From positions 51,775,001 to 51,839,000 of the forward strand of contig OX419755.1 of the NCBI GenBank assembly GCA_948567375.1: DNA of 64,000 nt, given 5' to 3'. The position numbers and the translations under genes are program-made. This stretch comes from Lunularia cruciata. Taxonomy: Eukaryota > Streptophyta > Marchantiopsida > Lunulariales > Lunulariaceae. Within the stretch, counting starts at the first letter, position 1; each line of letters opens with the position of its first letter. The notes under the pieces are model-generated. The model saw nothing but the letters and a program-made list of their open reading frames with translations. It searched no databases and was not told the origin of the DNA. Positions 26,106-35,420 of this stretch are shown piece after piece.

Positions 26106-26540
26106 AGGCTCATTATCTTTGTCTTTGGTGGACAAACCTCTTAGCTAGAGAGGTTTTACAACATGCATATGATGGGATTTAGAGACTAGACCACATCGTT
26201 GTTAATGACATCTTGGATGTTGGATGTCACTCTCAAACGGTGGTAGTAGCTGATAGGTCACCTATGGGAGTGGTGAACCCTAGTTGGACAACCTAGAGCC
26301 GCTTTTCCCACACTCATGAGTTTCCCAAGCTCTCATGCTTTTTGAGAGGGAGGTCTTGGACTTGTTTGGGACTCATAGTTACAATAGTTGGTAGAGTCCA
26401 ACACCAATGAGAGAGAGCGAGCAATGGGTTTTTCCACCAGTATTACCATTGTTCTAGTAGTGTAAGAGGCATCAAGTGTTAGGTCAAGCTATGGACCTAA
26501 ACTATTTGACCTAGATTGTGAGCCGTGGCTTGGTAGAGTA
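26106..26540 (+). pseudogene. Element A methyltransferase, C-terminal half
   Basis: Resumes after the element B insertion with an AHYL...WWTNL block, the counterpart of the DNMT3 'AHR...W-N-L' segment. It then passes through VVVADRSPMGVVNP and FPKLS-type segments to NERERAMGF near 26,406-26,432, matching the 'ERxxGFP' motif before the second half of the target-recognition region. LGQAMDLN-like sequence follows in a shifted frame. The two halves together span all the main C5-methyltransferase blocks. Confidence 0.78.
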
Positions 26541-26859
26541 GCATAAGATACGCTTGTAGGCATCACCACTCGGACAATTGTGAGCCATGTGCTTATTGAG
26601 ATGATTTAGGCACATGCTGGGGGAGATGGACCAAGTGGACATGGTATTCTTGGGATATAACCAATAGCTACTAGGGAGAGTGGTCTACTTGGAGCCCATC
26701 CAAGTGAGCATGGGCTACATGGATTACACCCTTGGTCCACTTGGGATGCTGCTAGAGGACGTGTGGAGCTTGCAGCCAAAGTGGAAGGAGTTTTTCACAC
26801 TGAGGTTGGAACCTCTAGTGCTTGGAGGCATGACACCACAACTCCCATGTCCAATGTAG

Positions 26860-28330
26860 CAGCTTGTCAATATGTCTTCTACTCCTATGATAGTTATAGA
26901 GGATACATGGGAGCTTTATCTTGGACCTAAGCTTACAAGAGTGGAAAGCAGGAGAGTTTGGAGGTTTTTGAGGAGCTACACGAGTTGTTTTGCCTTCAAT
27001 ATGAAGGATTTGGGTGCTCTAAAAGGACTTGGTATTTGGATTGAGCTGACTAGTGATACACTAGTTTTATGATGTCCTTATTGATATAGTGATATGGAGA
27101 GGCCATTGATTCAGAGTCGGAGTAGAGACCTTTTTGAGGCTAGTTTGGTGGATATTTCACATGGAGAGTATGCATCAACTATAGTGATGCCAGCCTAGAA
27201 GGATATGCATGGCAACTACACAGATAGGCGGATGTGTGGAGTTTACCATCCTATCAACCAGTAGACTATGGCTAATTGGTATGCCATGCCTACACCGGAG
27301 GAGATCTTTGATACAATTGGGCATGCAAGGTCTTCAATACTTTGGATCTTTGAGCAAGATATCATCTGTTGCCAATCAAGGAGGAGGATAAGTCCAAGAT
27401 AGCATTGTAGGCTATTGATCCTCATGGCAAGCATGTGTTTTATTAATGGAGGTTCTTACCATTTGGGTTAAAGAATGCTCTTGCTAAGTTCTAGAGGGTC
27501 ATGGATGGGATCCTAGCTAGAATGGATTTTTCTCAGTGCTATATTGATGACATTTTGGTCTATATCACTACTATGGAGGAGCATGAGAGACATTTGTTGG
27601 AGGTATTTGAGAGATTGAGATCTCATGGACTCAAATAACATCTTGGGAAGTGTAGGTTCTTCCATGAGCAGGTTGAGTATTTGGGTCACACTATCTACCC
27701 CGGAGGACTTGGTGTTCAGCAAATCAAGGTGGAAGCTATTGCACATATTCCTTGACCTACGGATGTTAGCAAAGTGCAAGCATTCCTTGGGTTGGAAAAC
27801 TTCTATCACCGTTATATTAGAGGATTTAGTGCCATTGCCAAGGCCTTGACAAAGCTGTCCAAGCTTACACATGAGTGGTGTTGGGGAGATGAGTAGTAGA
27901 GAGCTTTTGTAGAGCTCAAGGAGAGGTTGATATTTGCTCCTATTTTGAGAAGACCAATCAAAGGATGACCATTTCAAATTCACACTGATTGGAGTATGTT
28001 GGGGCTTGGAGTAGTGCTCACCCAACACGATGATGAGTGGAAAGAGTTTGTGGTGGCATATGCTAGTTTCTCCAACAATTTAGCAGAGTCAAAGTATAGT
28101 TTATGTGAAGGAGAGTGCTTAGCAACAATTTGGGCTGTAGCACATTTCTGATGTAACCTATTTGGTAACCCCTTCACTCTCATCACTGTTCATCAGCCAT
28201 TGAAGTGGTTGATAGAGTGTGACAAGCTTTGAGGGAAGCTTCCATGATGGGCTCTGATTTTACAAGAGTATGATTTCATGGTTATTCATAAATTTGGAGT
28301 GGTGACCTATGATGCAAATGGGTTGAATAG
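26860..28330 (+). pseudogene. Element A reverse transcriptase and RNase H
   Basis: RT is recognisable from about 26,900. Key blocks are FLPFGLKNALA-like sequence near 27,456 and the catalytic YIDDILVY at about 27,540-27,563. Downstream come VEYLGHTIYPGG (about 27,675-27,710) and VQAFLGLENFYHRYI (about 27,775-27,820). RNase H follows with FQIHTDWSMLGLGVVL (about 27,970-28,020), LCEGECLATIWAV and ILQEYDF. Stops include two adjacent TAG codons near 27,895 at Gln positions and TGA at several Arg positions. Confidence 0.82.
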
Positions 28331-28639
28331 AAACCCATGTCCTAGCCAGCAGGATCAAACTAGAGCATGTTGGCATGGTGACTTAGATGAGGAAATGTTT
28401 CCAGGCTAGCATGCATGTTCTTTTCTATGTATATTTTTTGAGACTTTGGTGGTATCTCTCTCAATGCATACAAGAGAGGTTATTGAGACCACAAATCCAA
28501 AGAGTGAAGATATTGGTACAATCAAGTGAGACATTCATGATGATGCCTTAGTGATGGACTATCTTGTGGGTAACTCAAATGAAGCCAAGGAGAGAGACCA
28601 TGTTCTTCAACAAGCCAGAGGGTTCAGATTGGAGGGAAA

Positions 28640-28983
28640 ACACCTTTTGCATGTATGGGAGGATTGTAGAGTGAGAGTAGTACCACTTCCATCTCAAAGA
28701 CTATAGTTGGTCTGTCATGCTCATGAAGAACTAAGACATTTTGGAGTAAAGCATATAGATAGCTTACTCCAAAGATATTATTGGTGGTGCGGTATGCAGA
28801 CCAATGTATAGCAATTTGTTGCCAAGATGTGTGGTTTGTGCCCAAGTAAGAGCATCATTTAATGCTCATATGCCATAGTTGCACCCATTACCTATCATGA
28901 GATTTGGTTATCATTGGATTTTAGACTTTGCCGGACCTCTATCATTGACAGTGAGATATCATTGGTATGTTTTGGTGTGGAGC
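28640..28983 (+). pseudogene. Element A integrase, N-terminal part (cut by element C)
   Basis: The zinc-binding domain is visible (HAHEELRHFGVKH, LLQRYYWW, then FVAKMCGLC, about 28,710-28,840). The start of the catalytic core reads WILDFAGPL at about 28,917-28,943. The frame is interrupted after YVLVW at 28,983 by element C and resumes at 33,154. Confidence 0.82.
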
Positions 28984-29397
28984 TGTAACAATATGAAGTT
29001 TAATGACAAAGTTAGTAGGGCTAACGAAATAGCAAATAAGACAAATTAGCCTAGAATATTCTGGAAGTATCTAGGAAGCTTCTTGGCTAGCTTAGCTTGC
29101 CCCTCAAGCAAGTAGTTTCTAAAAGGAAGCTTCTATAAGCTTCCAACTAGCTTAGCTTGCACGCCAAGTAGGTGGTTTTTAGAAGAAAGCTTCTTGAGAA
29201 GCTTCTTGGTTAACTTGGCTTGCACTCTAAGAAAGTGGCTCAAAGAAGCTTCTTGAGAAGCTTTTAAAGGGCCTTGTATGCTACCTATAAATACTAAAGC
29301 CAAAGCTCATGCTAGGCATTTGAAGTTTTCACTCATTCCAATGTCCCAATGTGAGCTTCTATTCTCCTATTTATCTCCTTGGTCTTGGTCTTTTACA
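28984..29397 (+). repeat. 5' LTR of element C, with HSE-like boxes and TATA
   Basis: Begins TGTAACAATATG and ends TTTTACA. It contains repeated GAAGCTTC boxes near 29,125-29,143, 29,189-29,213 and 29,245-29,262, and TATAAATA at 29,286-29,293. The boxes are nGAAnnTTCn units, the half-sites of heat shock elements. Confidence 0.88.
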
Positions 29398-29410
29398 TTC
29401 GTATTAGAGC
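29398..29410 (+). other. Primer-binding site of element C
   Basis: TTCGTATTAGAGC directly abuts the 5' LTR and resembles the complement of the 3' end of plant initiator Met-tRNA (TGGTATCAGAGC) with small changes. The related copy at 38,946 keeps TTGGTATCAAAGC. Confidence 0.7.
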
Positions 29411-29689
29411 AAGAATGGGATGGATGGATTTTATGGACCACCAAATCCACTTCTGCCAAACCATTGGGATTTTCATGTCCAAATATTTCCCAAGCATTGT
29501 TTCACACAAGTCATCACCTCGTGCTTTGGACAGGATTTTTTGCATATGATCACCTTGTTTGTGGAATCCTTGGTACTTCAAATTGTAACTTATGGAGAAT
29601 GGTAGACGTGTTGCACATATGTGTTTATCAATTAGATAAAATGGGAGTATTGGGATAGAGTAGTAACTTTGGCAACAATACCGGACGTT

Positions 29690-30520
29690 ATCCTTGTGAT
29701 GCAGCAACAAATCAAGACCCTTACTCAATTGTTGGATGAACAAGACCAGCAACGACAATAACATATAGAGAGAGTGCCAGTTCAAGATGAAGAAGCTCAC
29801 AATCCATTTCCAAAACCCAAGGTGTGGGAAGGCAAGAATCTTTTGTGTACAATGGAGAATTTTTTGTTTGACTACAAACTTTACTTTGAAGCCACCAATC
29901 TTCAAGATGAATAGAAATAGATTCTTTTGGCTTCTAGCCAATTGGATGGTGTGGCAAAAATTTGGTGGTGATTCCTAGTGGAGCAAGCTGAACAATAGAT
30001 TGTTGCACTAATTTTCCATGGGCAAAATTCAAGGATGCAATACTTTGCAATTTTAAACTATAAATGTTACCTGAGTCGCATGAGATAAATTGGTAGAATT
30101 AAAACAGATTGGCTCAATAAGGGGCTACATCAAACAATTTTAGAACATCATCATGCAACTTCCAGATGTACAAGAAGGTGAAGTTCTAGATCTATTGTGT
30201 AGAGATTAAAGTCACAAACCAAATTGGAGGTGACCATGCGAGAACCACAAAAAGTAGAAGAAGTTATGTAATTGGTTGAGCATTTTCATTCCTTAGTTGC
30301 AACAACTTGGTCTTGACCTCAACCTACACAAAGCTTACTAGTACACTACTCACAAGTGGAAGAACCAGCACCAATGGAGATTGATGTTATCAAATAGAGA
30401 CCACTTGGTACAGCTGATAGAGAAAGATTGCGACAAAATGGAGATTGTTTTTATTGTTGCCAAGTTGGACATCATATTGCTAAATGTCCACTTAGGAACA
30501 AGCAACCTCGACAAGTTGCC
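29690..30520 (+). pseudogene. Element C gag with zinc knuckle
   Basis: A frame with stops reads QQQIKTLTQLLDEQDQQ, then VWEGKNLLCTMENFLFDYKL and FEATNLQ, typical of gag. The CCHC knuckle CFYCCQVGHHIAKC is at 30,446-30,487. Stops at about 29,760 and 29,910 are TAA or TAG at likely Gln or Trp codons. Confidence 0.78.
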
Positions 30521-30597
30521 CAGATGGTGTTTATGGAACAAGATGGTTAGAGAAACAAGGAATCCCAATAGGAGATTTCAAGCCGCCTACTAGGAGC

Positions 30598-30954
30598 TTG
30601 ATTAGTTCCAATGGGATTGAAGGCCCAACTTATGCAAGTTTGCTTCACTTGCAAGGTAAGATATCTAATCAAGGTTGTAGTATTTTAGTTGATTTTGGCA
30701 GTTTAGAAAATTGCATGTCTATGCAAGTAGCAAAGGAATTGAGTATTCCTATCAAGCCATTGTTTGGAAGTAGAGTGATGATGGCGGATGGTACAAAGGG
30801 TTCTGCATTCCGTCCATCACATCCTATTACTTTTAAGATTGGCAAGGAGTATTTGGAGTGTATGAGGTTTGTAGTGGCACCTTTACACTATGATGTCATT
30901 CTAAGACTACCTTGGCTTGAACATCATAAGGTTCAATTTGATTGGACCCAATGA
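30598..30954 (+). pseudogene. Element C aspartic protease
   Basis: 118 open codons. The active-site block is ILVDFGSLENCMS, with D-F-G in place of D-S/T-G, followed by VAKELSIP and MMADGTKG. The end has YDVILRLPWL, the usual 'D-x-I-L-G' helix with Arg for Gly. It was translated in the frame following gag. Confidence 0.8.
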
Positions 30955-31317
30955 CAAACTCAAGTGCAACCCCAAGGTAGGAATTTTTTATTAGGTTGTT
31001 TGGCATCTCTGAGTAAGACACCTAAGAATAGTCAGTCTTAGGATGGGAAGTTGGTTGAGAAGGTAGCCATAGAGCATGCCTTGAAGAGAGAGGAGCCCCA
31101 AGATGGGAAGTTTGCCAGGAGGGCAACCATGGAGTAAACTTTGAAAAGAAATGAGTCCCTAGATGGGAAGCTTATTGGTGAAGCAGCCATAGAGCAAGCT
31201 TTGGAGGAAGATAAGTCTGTTTTTGTGGTGTGGAACAAGCCAATTGCACAAGGACAAGCTGAGGAGAGCCAAGAGCATCATCAAGCAATGGTTGATCAAA
31301 TAGTTTAAGAGTTTGCG

Positions 31318-31600
31318 GATGTGTTTCCGGATGATCTGCAAAAGGGATTACCCTCCAATCATGGTATGCACTTCAAGATTAAGTTATTGCGAAGGAGTAC
31401 TCCAATGAGTAGACCAATCTATTGGCTCTCACCAAAGGAGTTGGAGGAGTTCCGAACAACACTTACAAAGTTTTTGGAGAAGGCTTCATACAACATATTA
31501 CCTCTCCTTGGGGAACACCAATACTATTTGTTCCAATGAAGGATAGAGTACTTCTCCATCCTTCATTAGACAAGGCCAACAACCAAAAGCTGAATGTACT
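31318..31600 (+). pseudogene. Element C reverse transcriptase, 5' fragment only
   Basis: VFPDDLQKGLPSNHGMHFKI then SRPIYWLSPKELEEF, the lead-in of a Ty3 RT. It reads into SPWGTPILFVPMKD in a neighbouring frame and then jumps near 31,590 to integrase sequence. The palm with the YxDD motif, RNase H and the integrase zinc domain are absent. Confidence 0.78.
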
Positions 31601-31640
31601 CCTTCAACCACTTGCAATTCCATCCGCTTGATGGGAGCAT

Positions 31641-32720
31641 GTGAGCTTGGATCTCATCATATCCTTGCCCAAGACAAAGCATGTACACAAAACAATCATG
31701 GTGTTTGTGGATAATCTTAGTAAGCAAATCCACTTGACACCAACCTGTGATACCGTGGATGCTCCAACCTTAGCACAAGTCTACTTCAACAATGTCTTCA
31801 AGCATCATGGGATACCATATGTGCTCATCTTCCACCGCAATCCTTGATTTACGGGGAAGGTTTTGCAAGCACTCTTCTAGATACTCGACACCAAGCTTGC
31901 TTTGTTCATGGCCTATCATCCTCAAACTAATAGACAAACCAAATGTACAAATCATACATTGGAAGATATGTTGTGTGTCTTTGTCAATGTCTACCATACC
32001 AATTGGGATGAATGTCTTGGAGCTAAAGAATTTGCTTACAACAATTCCAAATAGGCAAGCATCGGATTTTCTCCTTTCTTTCTCAATTTTGCCCAAGATC
32101 TACTTGTTCTAGATTCTCTTCTTGCTCCCTTTCCATCTCATGTTCTTCATACTTCAACATTCTTGACCACTATATCCCAATCTCTCCAAGAAGCCAAATC
32201 TCACCTCCTTGCTGCTCAAAATCATCAAAAGTAATATGCGGACCACCATTGTCATGATCTCACCTTTGAATTTGGTGATAAAGTTATGCTTTCCTCTAGT
32301 AACCTCTCTCTTCCCCTTGATACCCAATTTCATAAAATTGCCCCTAATTGGATAGGACACTTTGATATCACCCAAATTGTCTCTCTTGTTTCTTATCGAC
32401 TTGCCTTGCCTTGTCATATGTGTATCCTCTTGTCTTTCATATTTCCAAGTTGAAACCCTTTGTTCCTACTACCTCTTCCTTTTTCTCTTGAGTCCAACCT
32501 CTCTTTCCTCCTATCCCTATCAATGATCATAAGGAGTACAAAGTTGATTGTATCCTTGCATGTCGCCATATTCAACAAGCCATCAATAACATACAGAGTA
32601 CAAGGTCCTTTGGAAAGGGTATCTCCTTCATGATGCAACATAAGAACCTCTTTCTCACCTCCAAAATGCATAAATGGCCATCCACGAGTTGAAAGTTTCA
32701 CTAGCAACGAGGATGTGACC
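31641..32720 (+). pseudogene. Element C integrase and C-terminal tail
   Basis: The core begins VSLDLIISLPKTKH (first Asp kept) and has VFVDNLSKQIH. The second catalytic Asp is lost (LIFHRNP near 31,830) and the catalytic Glu is lost (Lys in QTKCTNHTL near 31,940). The C-terminal part has FGDKVMLS, FHKIAPNWIGHFDI and LVSYRLALP. A weak chromodomain-like tail (EYKVDCIL near 32,537-32,560) may be present. The same tail is found at 40,225-40,450. Confidence 0.78.
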
Positions 32721-32739
32721 AACTAGCGGTGGAGGAATA

Positions 32740-33153
32740 TGTAACAATATGGAGTTTAGCAACAAAGTTAATAGTGCTAACAAAGTAGTAAATAAGACAA
32801 ATTAGTTTGGAATATTCTAAAAATATCTAAGAAGCTTCCTGACTAGCTACGCTTGCACCTCAAGCAAGTAGCTTCTAGAAGGAAGCTTCTAGAAGCTTCT
32901 AACTAGCTTAGCTTGCATGCCAAGTAGGTGGCTTCTAGAAGGAAGCTTCTTGAGAAGCTTCCTAGTTAACTTGGCTTGCACTCTAAGAAAGTGGCTCAAG
33001 GAAACTTCTTGAGAAGTTTCTAAAAGGCCTTGTTTGCTACCTATAAATACCAAATCCAAAGCTCATGCTAGGTATTTGGAGTTTTCCCTCCTTCCAATGT
33101 TCCAATGTGAGCTTCCATTTTCCTCTTTCTCTCCTTGGTCTTGGTCTTTTATA
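32740..33153 (+). repeat. 3' LTR of element C, with perfect four-unit HSE
   Basis: Same length as the 5' LTR. Positions 32,873-32,899 contain GAAGCTTCTAGAAGCTTC, that is GAAnnTTCnnGAAnnTTC, preceded by another TTCTAGAA. Further units lie at 32,933-32,959 and 33,002-33,020. TATAAATA is at 33,042-33,049. Confidence 0.88.
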
Positions 33154-34150
33154 GGAGCACTTCTCCAAGTGGATTGAGATGGTTGCACTTCCTGACAAGT
33201 CTAGTGAAAGGATGGCTTCCTTGTTCCTAAATCAAGTTCTTAGTCATTTTGGTGCACCAGTTGAGGTTTTGACTAATCAAGGTATAGAGTTCTTGGGAGA
33301 GTTTAAGGTCTTATGTGACAAGGCTTTGATTGATCGCCATACTACCTCTTGAGATCACCTTGAGGTAGGTGACTCAGTAGAGAGAGTGGTTTAGACAATG
33401 TAGACAGGATTGCAAAAGTATGGTTTGCAAAGAGACCACTTGGGAGATTGGGATCTCCAATTACCTTGGTTGGCCATGGGCTATTGGTTCAGTCAATAAG
33501 CCTCCTTAGCATCCTTCTCTCCTTACTTTTTACTCTATGGACAAGATCCAGATTTACCTACAGTCATTTGTCAAGATAATACTATAGTTTTGGACTTGGA
33601 TGATCTAGATGTATGGATGAGCACATGATCTCAACGGGCAAAGATCTTTTGGAGAGTGATGCCAATGCCCTTTGAGAACTTGGCAATTACTCAGCATAGT
33701 GATACCTTACGCTATGCTACTATTTGAGGAGGAGTTTATAGACCCTTGATCCATTGATTTCATCCAAGAGACTATGTATATCTACAATAGACAACATCAA
33801 TGACACTTGATGTTTTTCCAAGCCGCACTATCTTAAGAGTGCATGAGGTTTTGCCATTTGGAGTCCTTGTGTTGGAAGGACATGATGGAGTTGTTTGGAA
33901 GGATTATGTGCACAATTGTGTGTCATGTGCACAATTATGTGTCATGCCACCTCCCAAAAATTGATGGTACTATGGACCCAAGCTTGGCACTTGTACGGGC
34001 AAGCTTGAAGTGTATGTTATGGGGCTCTTCCAATGGAGCTGCTACTATGTTAGTGTGTGATAGTTGTTTGAGAGGATGGCATATGGCATGTATGACTCCT
34101 CCCCTCATGGTGGTTCCTTAGGGATAGTAGTTATGTTCTAGATGTACTTG
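33154..34150 (+). pseudogene. Element A integrase, C-terminal part, and PHD finger
   Basis: The integrase core resumes with HFSKWIEMVALPD and LSHFGAPVEVLTNQGIEFLG. The second catalytic Asp is Asn (TNQG), while GDSVERVV keeps the catalytic Glu. LLYGQDPDLP lies near 33,540. A PHD finger occupies 34,011-34,145: first Cys in KCMLW (the second Cys appears changed to Trp), then VCDSCLRGWHMACMTPPL with the Cys-x2-Cys, Trp-His and x2-Cys ligands, VP, and after three TAG stops a final CSRC pair. Chromatin-reading domains after integrase are known in Ty3 chromoviruses as chromodomains. A PHD finger in this place is not something I recognise as standard. Confidence 0.75.
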
Positions 34151-34313
34151 ACTTGTACCTAGTTCATCTGTTATATGGTATAGATTTCACACAAGAGACA
34201 AAAAATGGGGCTCCATAGCACCCGGCCTCTTTATCTTTGCCCTTCATAGGGTATACCATATACTTGAAGTAGATAGCTATCTGGAGTTAGAGGAACCTAA
34301 CAGCCAGCTAGGA

Positions 34314-34432
34314 TTGTGGCACTTTAGAGTTCATGTATGACTTATGTGTGAGTTGTGTTTCCTTAGTGTTTAATATTGACAATGATGTATGTTGTGGTAG
34401 CAATGTATATATGCATGATAGTTGTCACACCA
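34314..34432 (+). repeat. Direct repeat, copy 1, upstream of 3' LTR of A
   Basis: Sequence TTGTGGCACTTTAGAGTTCA through GCAATGTATA is repeated with substitutions at 34,857-34,966. The two copies flank the 3' LTR. Confidence 0.8.
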
Positions 34433-34856
34433 TTTGTAGTGTCACATCTAGATTGCTTGGACACTTGAGTTCCAATGATAGTTGTTAGAGGCATTTTGGC
34501 AATTACTCATACTCTACTTTCTGCTAGTTAGATTTTGTATTTGGGGTACTGACTTCATGGTGGGGCCCACCATCCACACCATTGGGTGTGCCATCAATGG
34601 GACCATTGGGATGAGACCTAGGTCAAAATCAAGAGTATACCTTGGAATTGCAACTCTAGAGAGCTCACTTTTTTGATGTTGAGCCTTTGAGTTCTTGTCT
34701 AGAGTGGACAAAAAGTCGGCAAGCATTACTTGGAGTCTCTTAGCTAGAGTGGGTGTGGCTTGACTATAATTAGTGCACTATTGTTAGCAAGTTTTTGAGG
34801 ATCAAATCAAGTACTGATCTGATTTGAGTTGATTTGAGTTGTAAACAATCTGATTA
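34433..34856 (+). repeat. 3' LTR of element A
   Basis: Starts TGTCACACCATTTG and matches 12,945-13,375 to its end at CTGATTA. The terminal CA is missing, because the next bases are TTGTGGCAC, a repeat of sequence that precedes this LTR. Confidence 0.8.
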
Positions 34857-34966
34857 TTGTGGCACTTTAGAGTTCATATATGAGTTATGTGTGAGTTGTG
34901 CTTCTATAGTGTATGATGTTGACAATGATGTTTTTTTTGTAGCAATGTATAAACGCACGACATCTC
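34857..34966 (+). repeat. Direct repeat, copy 2, downstream of 3' LTR of A
   Basis: Second copy of 34,314-34,432. It ends about where an LTR would begin and is followed at once by Helitron coding sequence on the minus strand. Confidence 0.8.
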
Positions 34967-35420
34967 AACCATGAGCTTGTAAGACTTGACATATGGGTTA
35001 ACTTTGAGGATATGCTTTGTTAGCTCCATCATGAAATAAAAACTTGGGCATAAGTAGGAGTGGTTCCTATATCAAGTTTGAGAGTTCCACTCCCATGGTA
35101 GATTTCACCATGAATTTTGAAATAATATGGCCCTTGGCTAGTATCTTCTTTGGTCTTAATATTTACCTTTGAGCTTTGATCATGGCAAGGGCTAAATTGG
35201 ATTGGCATATGTTGTCATGGAAGTATTTTTCATCTATTATCATCTTTGAGATAGTACTGAGGAATGTGGTAATCTTGAAGGGAAGGGAGACAAGCTTGCA
35301 CTCTTGGTAGCAAGAGGAGAACCCAAAGCCATCTCATGTGGTCTCAAAAGCACAATGGTGAGCTCTATAATAGGTGCATAATGTATCTATCATTCCGAAA
35401 TGTTGTCTTCTATTTGGCCA
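34967..35420 (-). pseudogene. Helitron Rep-helicase relic, N-terminal part
   Basis: The minus strand reads CYQECKLVSLP (about 35,311-35,281) and then NICQSNLALA. Next come GPYYFKIHGEIYHGSGTLKL (about 35,135-35,075), TYAQVFIS and finally NPYVKSYKLMVE ending near 34,968. These are the conserved N-terminal blocks of Helitron RepHel. The protein picks up at 12,944 beyond element A (NDVTIIFI, then GLQ and DPLAYS), showing the two parts were one gene. Confidence 0.8.

Larger units (their letters stand above)
28984..33153 (+). mobile_element. Ty3-type retrotransposon C, internally deleted, inserted in element A integrase
   Basis: 4,170 bp with two LTRs of 414 bp (28,984-29,397 and 32,740-33,153) and a perfect 5-bp target duplication GGAGC (28,979-28,983 and 33,154-33,158). 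A PBS like the initiator Met-tRNA complement (GTATTAGAGC) directly follows the 5' LTR. A purine-rich tract (GGTGGAGGAA) precedes the 3' LTR. Internally it has gag, protease, only the start of RT, then the integrase core, so most of RT and RNase H has been deleted. The 3' LTR ends TA instead of CA. Confidence 0.92.
12945..34966 (+). mobile_element. Ty3-type retrotransposon A with DNMT3-like methyltransferase and PHD finger (decayed, nested host)
   Basis: Outer element about 9.5 kb long once the nested elements B (17,727-26,105) and C (28,984-33,153) are subtracted. LTR copies are at 12,945-13,375 and 34,433-34,856. Internal order on the plus strand is gag, protease, C5-cytosine methyltransferase, reverse transcriptase, RNase H, integrase, PHD finger. 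Protease-RT-RNase H-integrase order is the Ty3 arrangement. Its two outer borders fall inside one Helitron reading frame that resumes on the other side, which fixes the insertion. Many in-frame stops make it non-autonomous today. The right border is unusual, because a copy of the sequence preceding the 3' LTR follows it. Confidence 0.85.

Noticed and set aside
29070-29270. AAGCTTCT palindromes as simple restriction-site-like repeats
   Set aside because: The phased GAAnnTTC units upstream of a TATA box fit heat shock elements better than random palindromes.
32470-32720. Confident chromodomain at the end of element C integrase
   Set aside because: Only a short start (EYKVDCIL) is recognisable and the aromatic cage cannot be seen, so it is noted only as weak.
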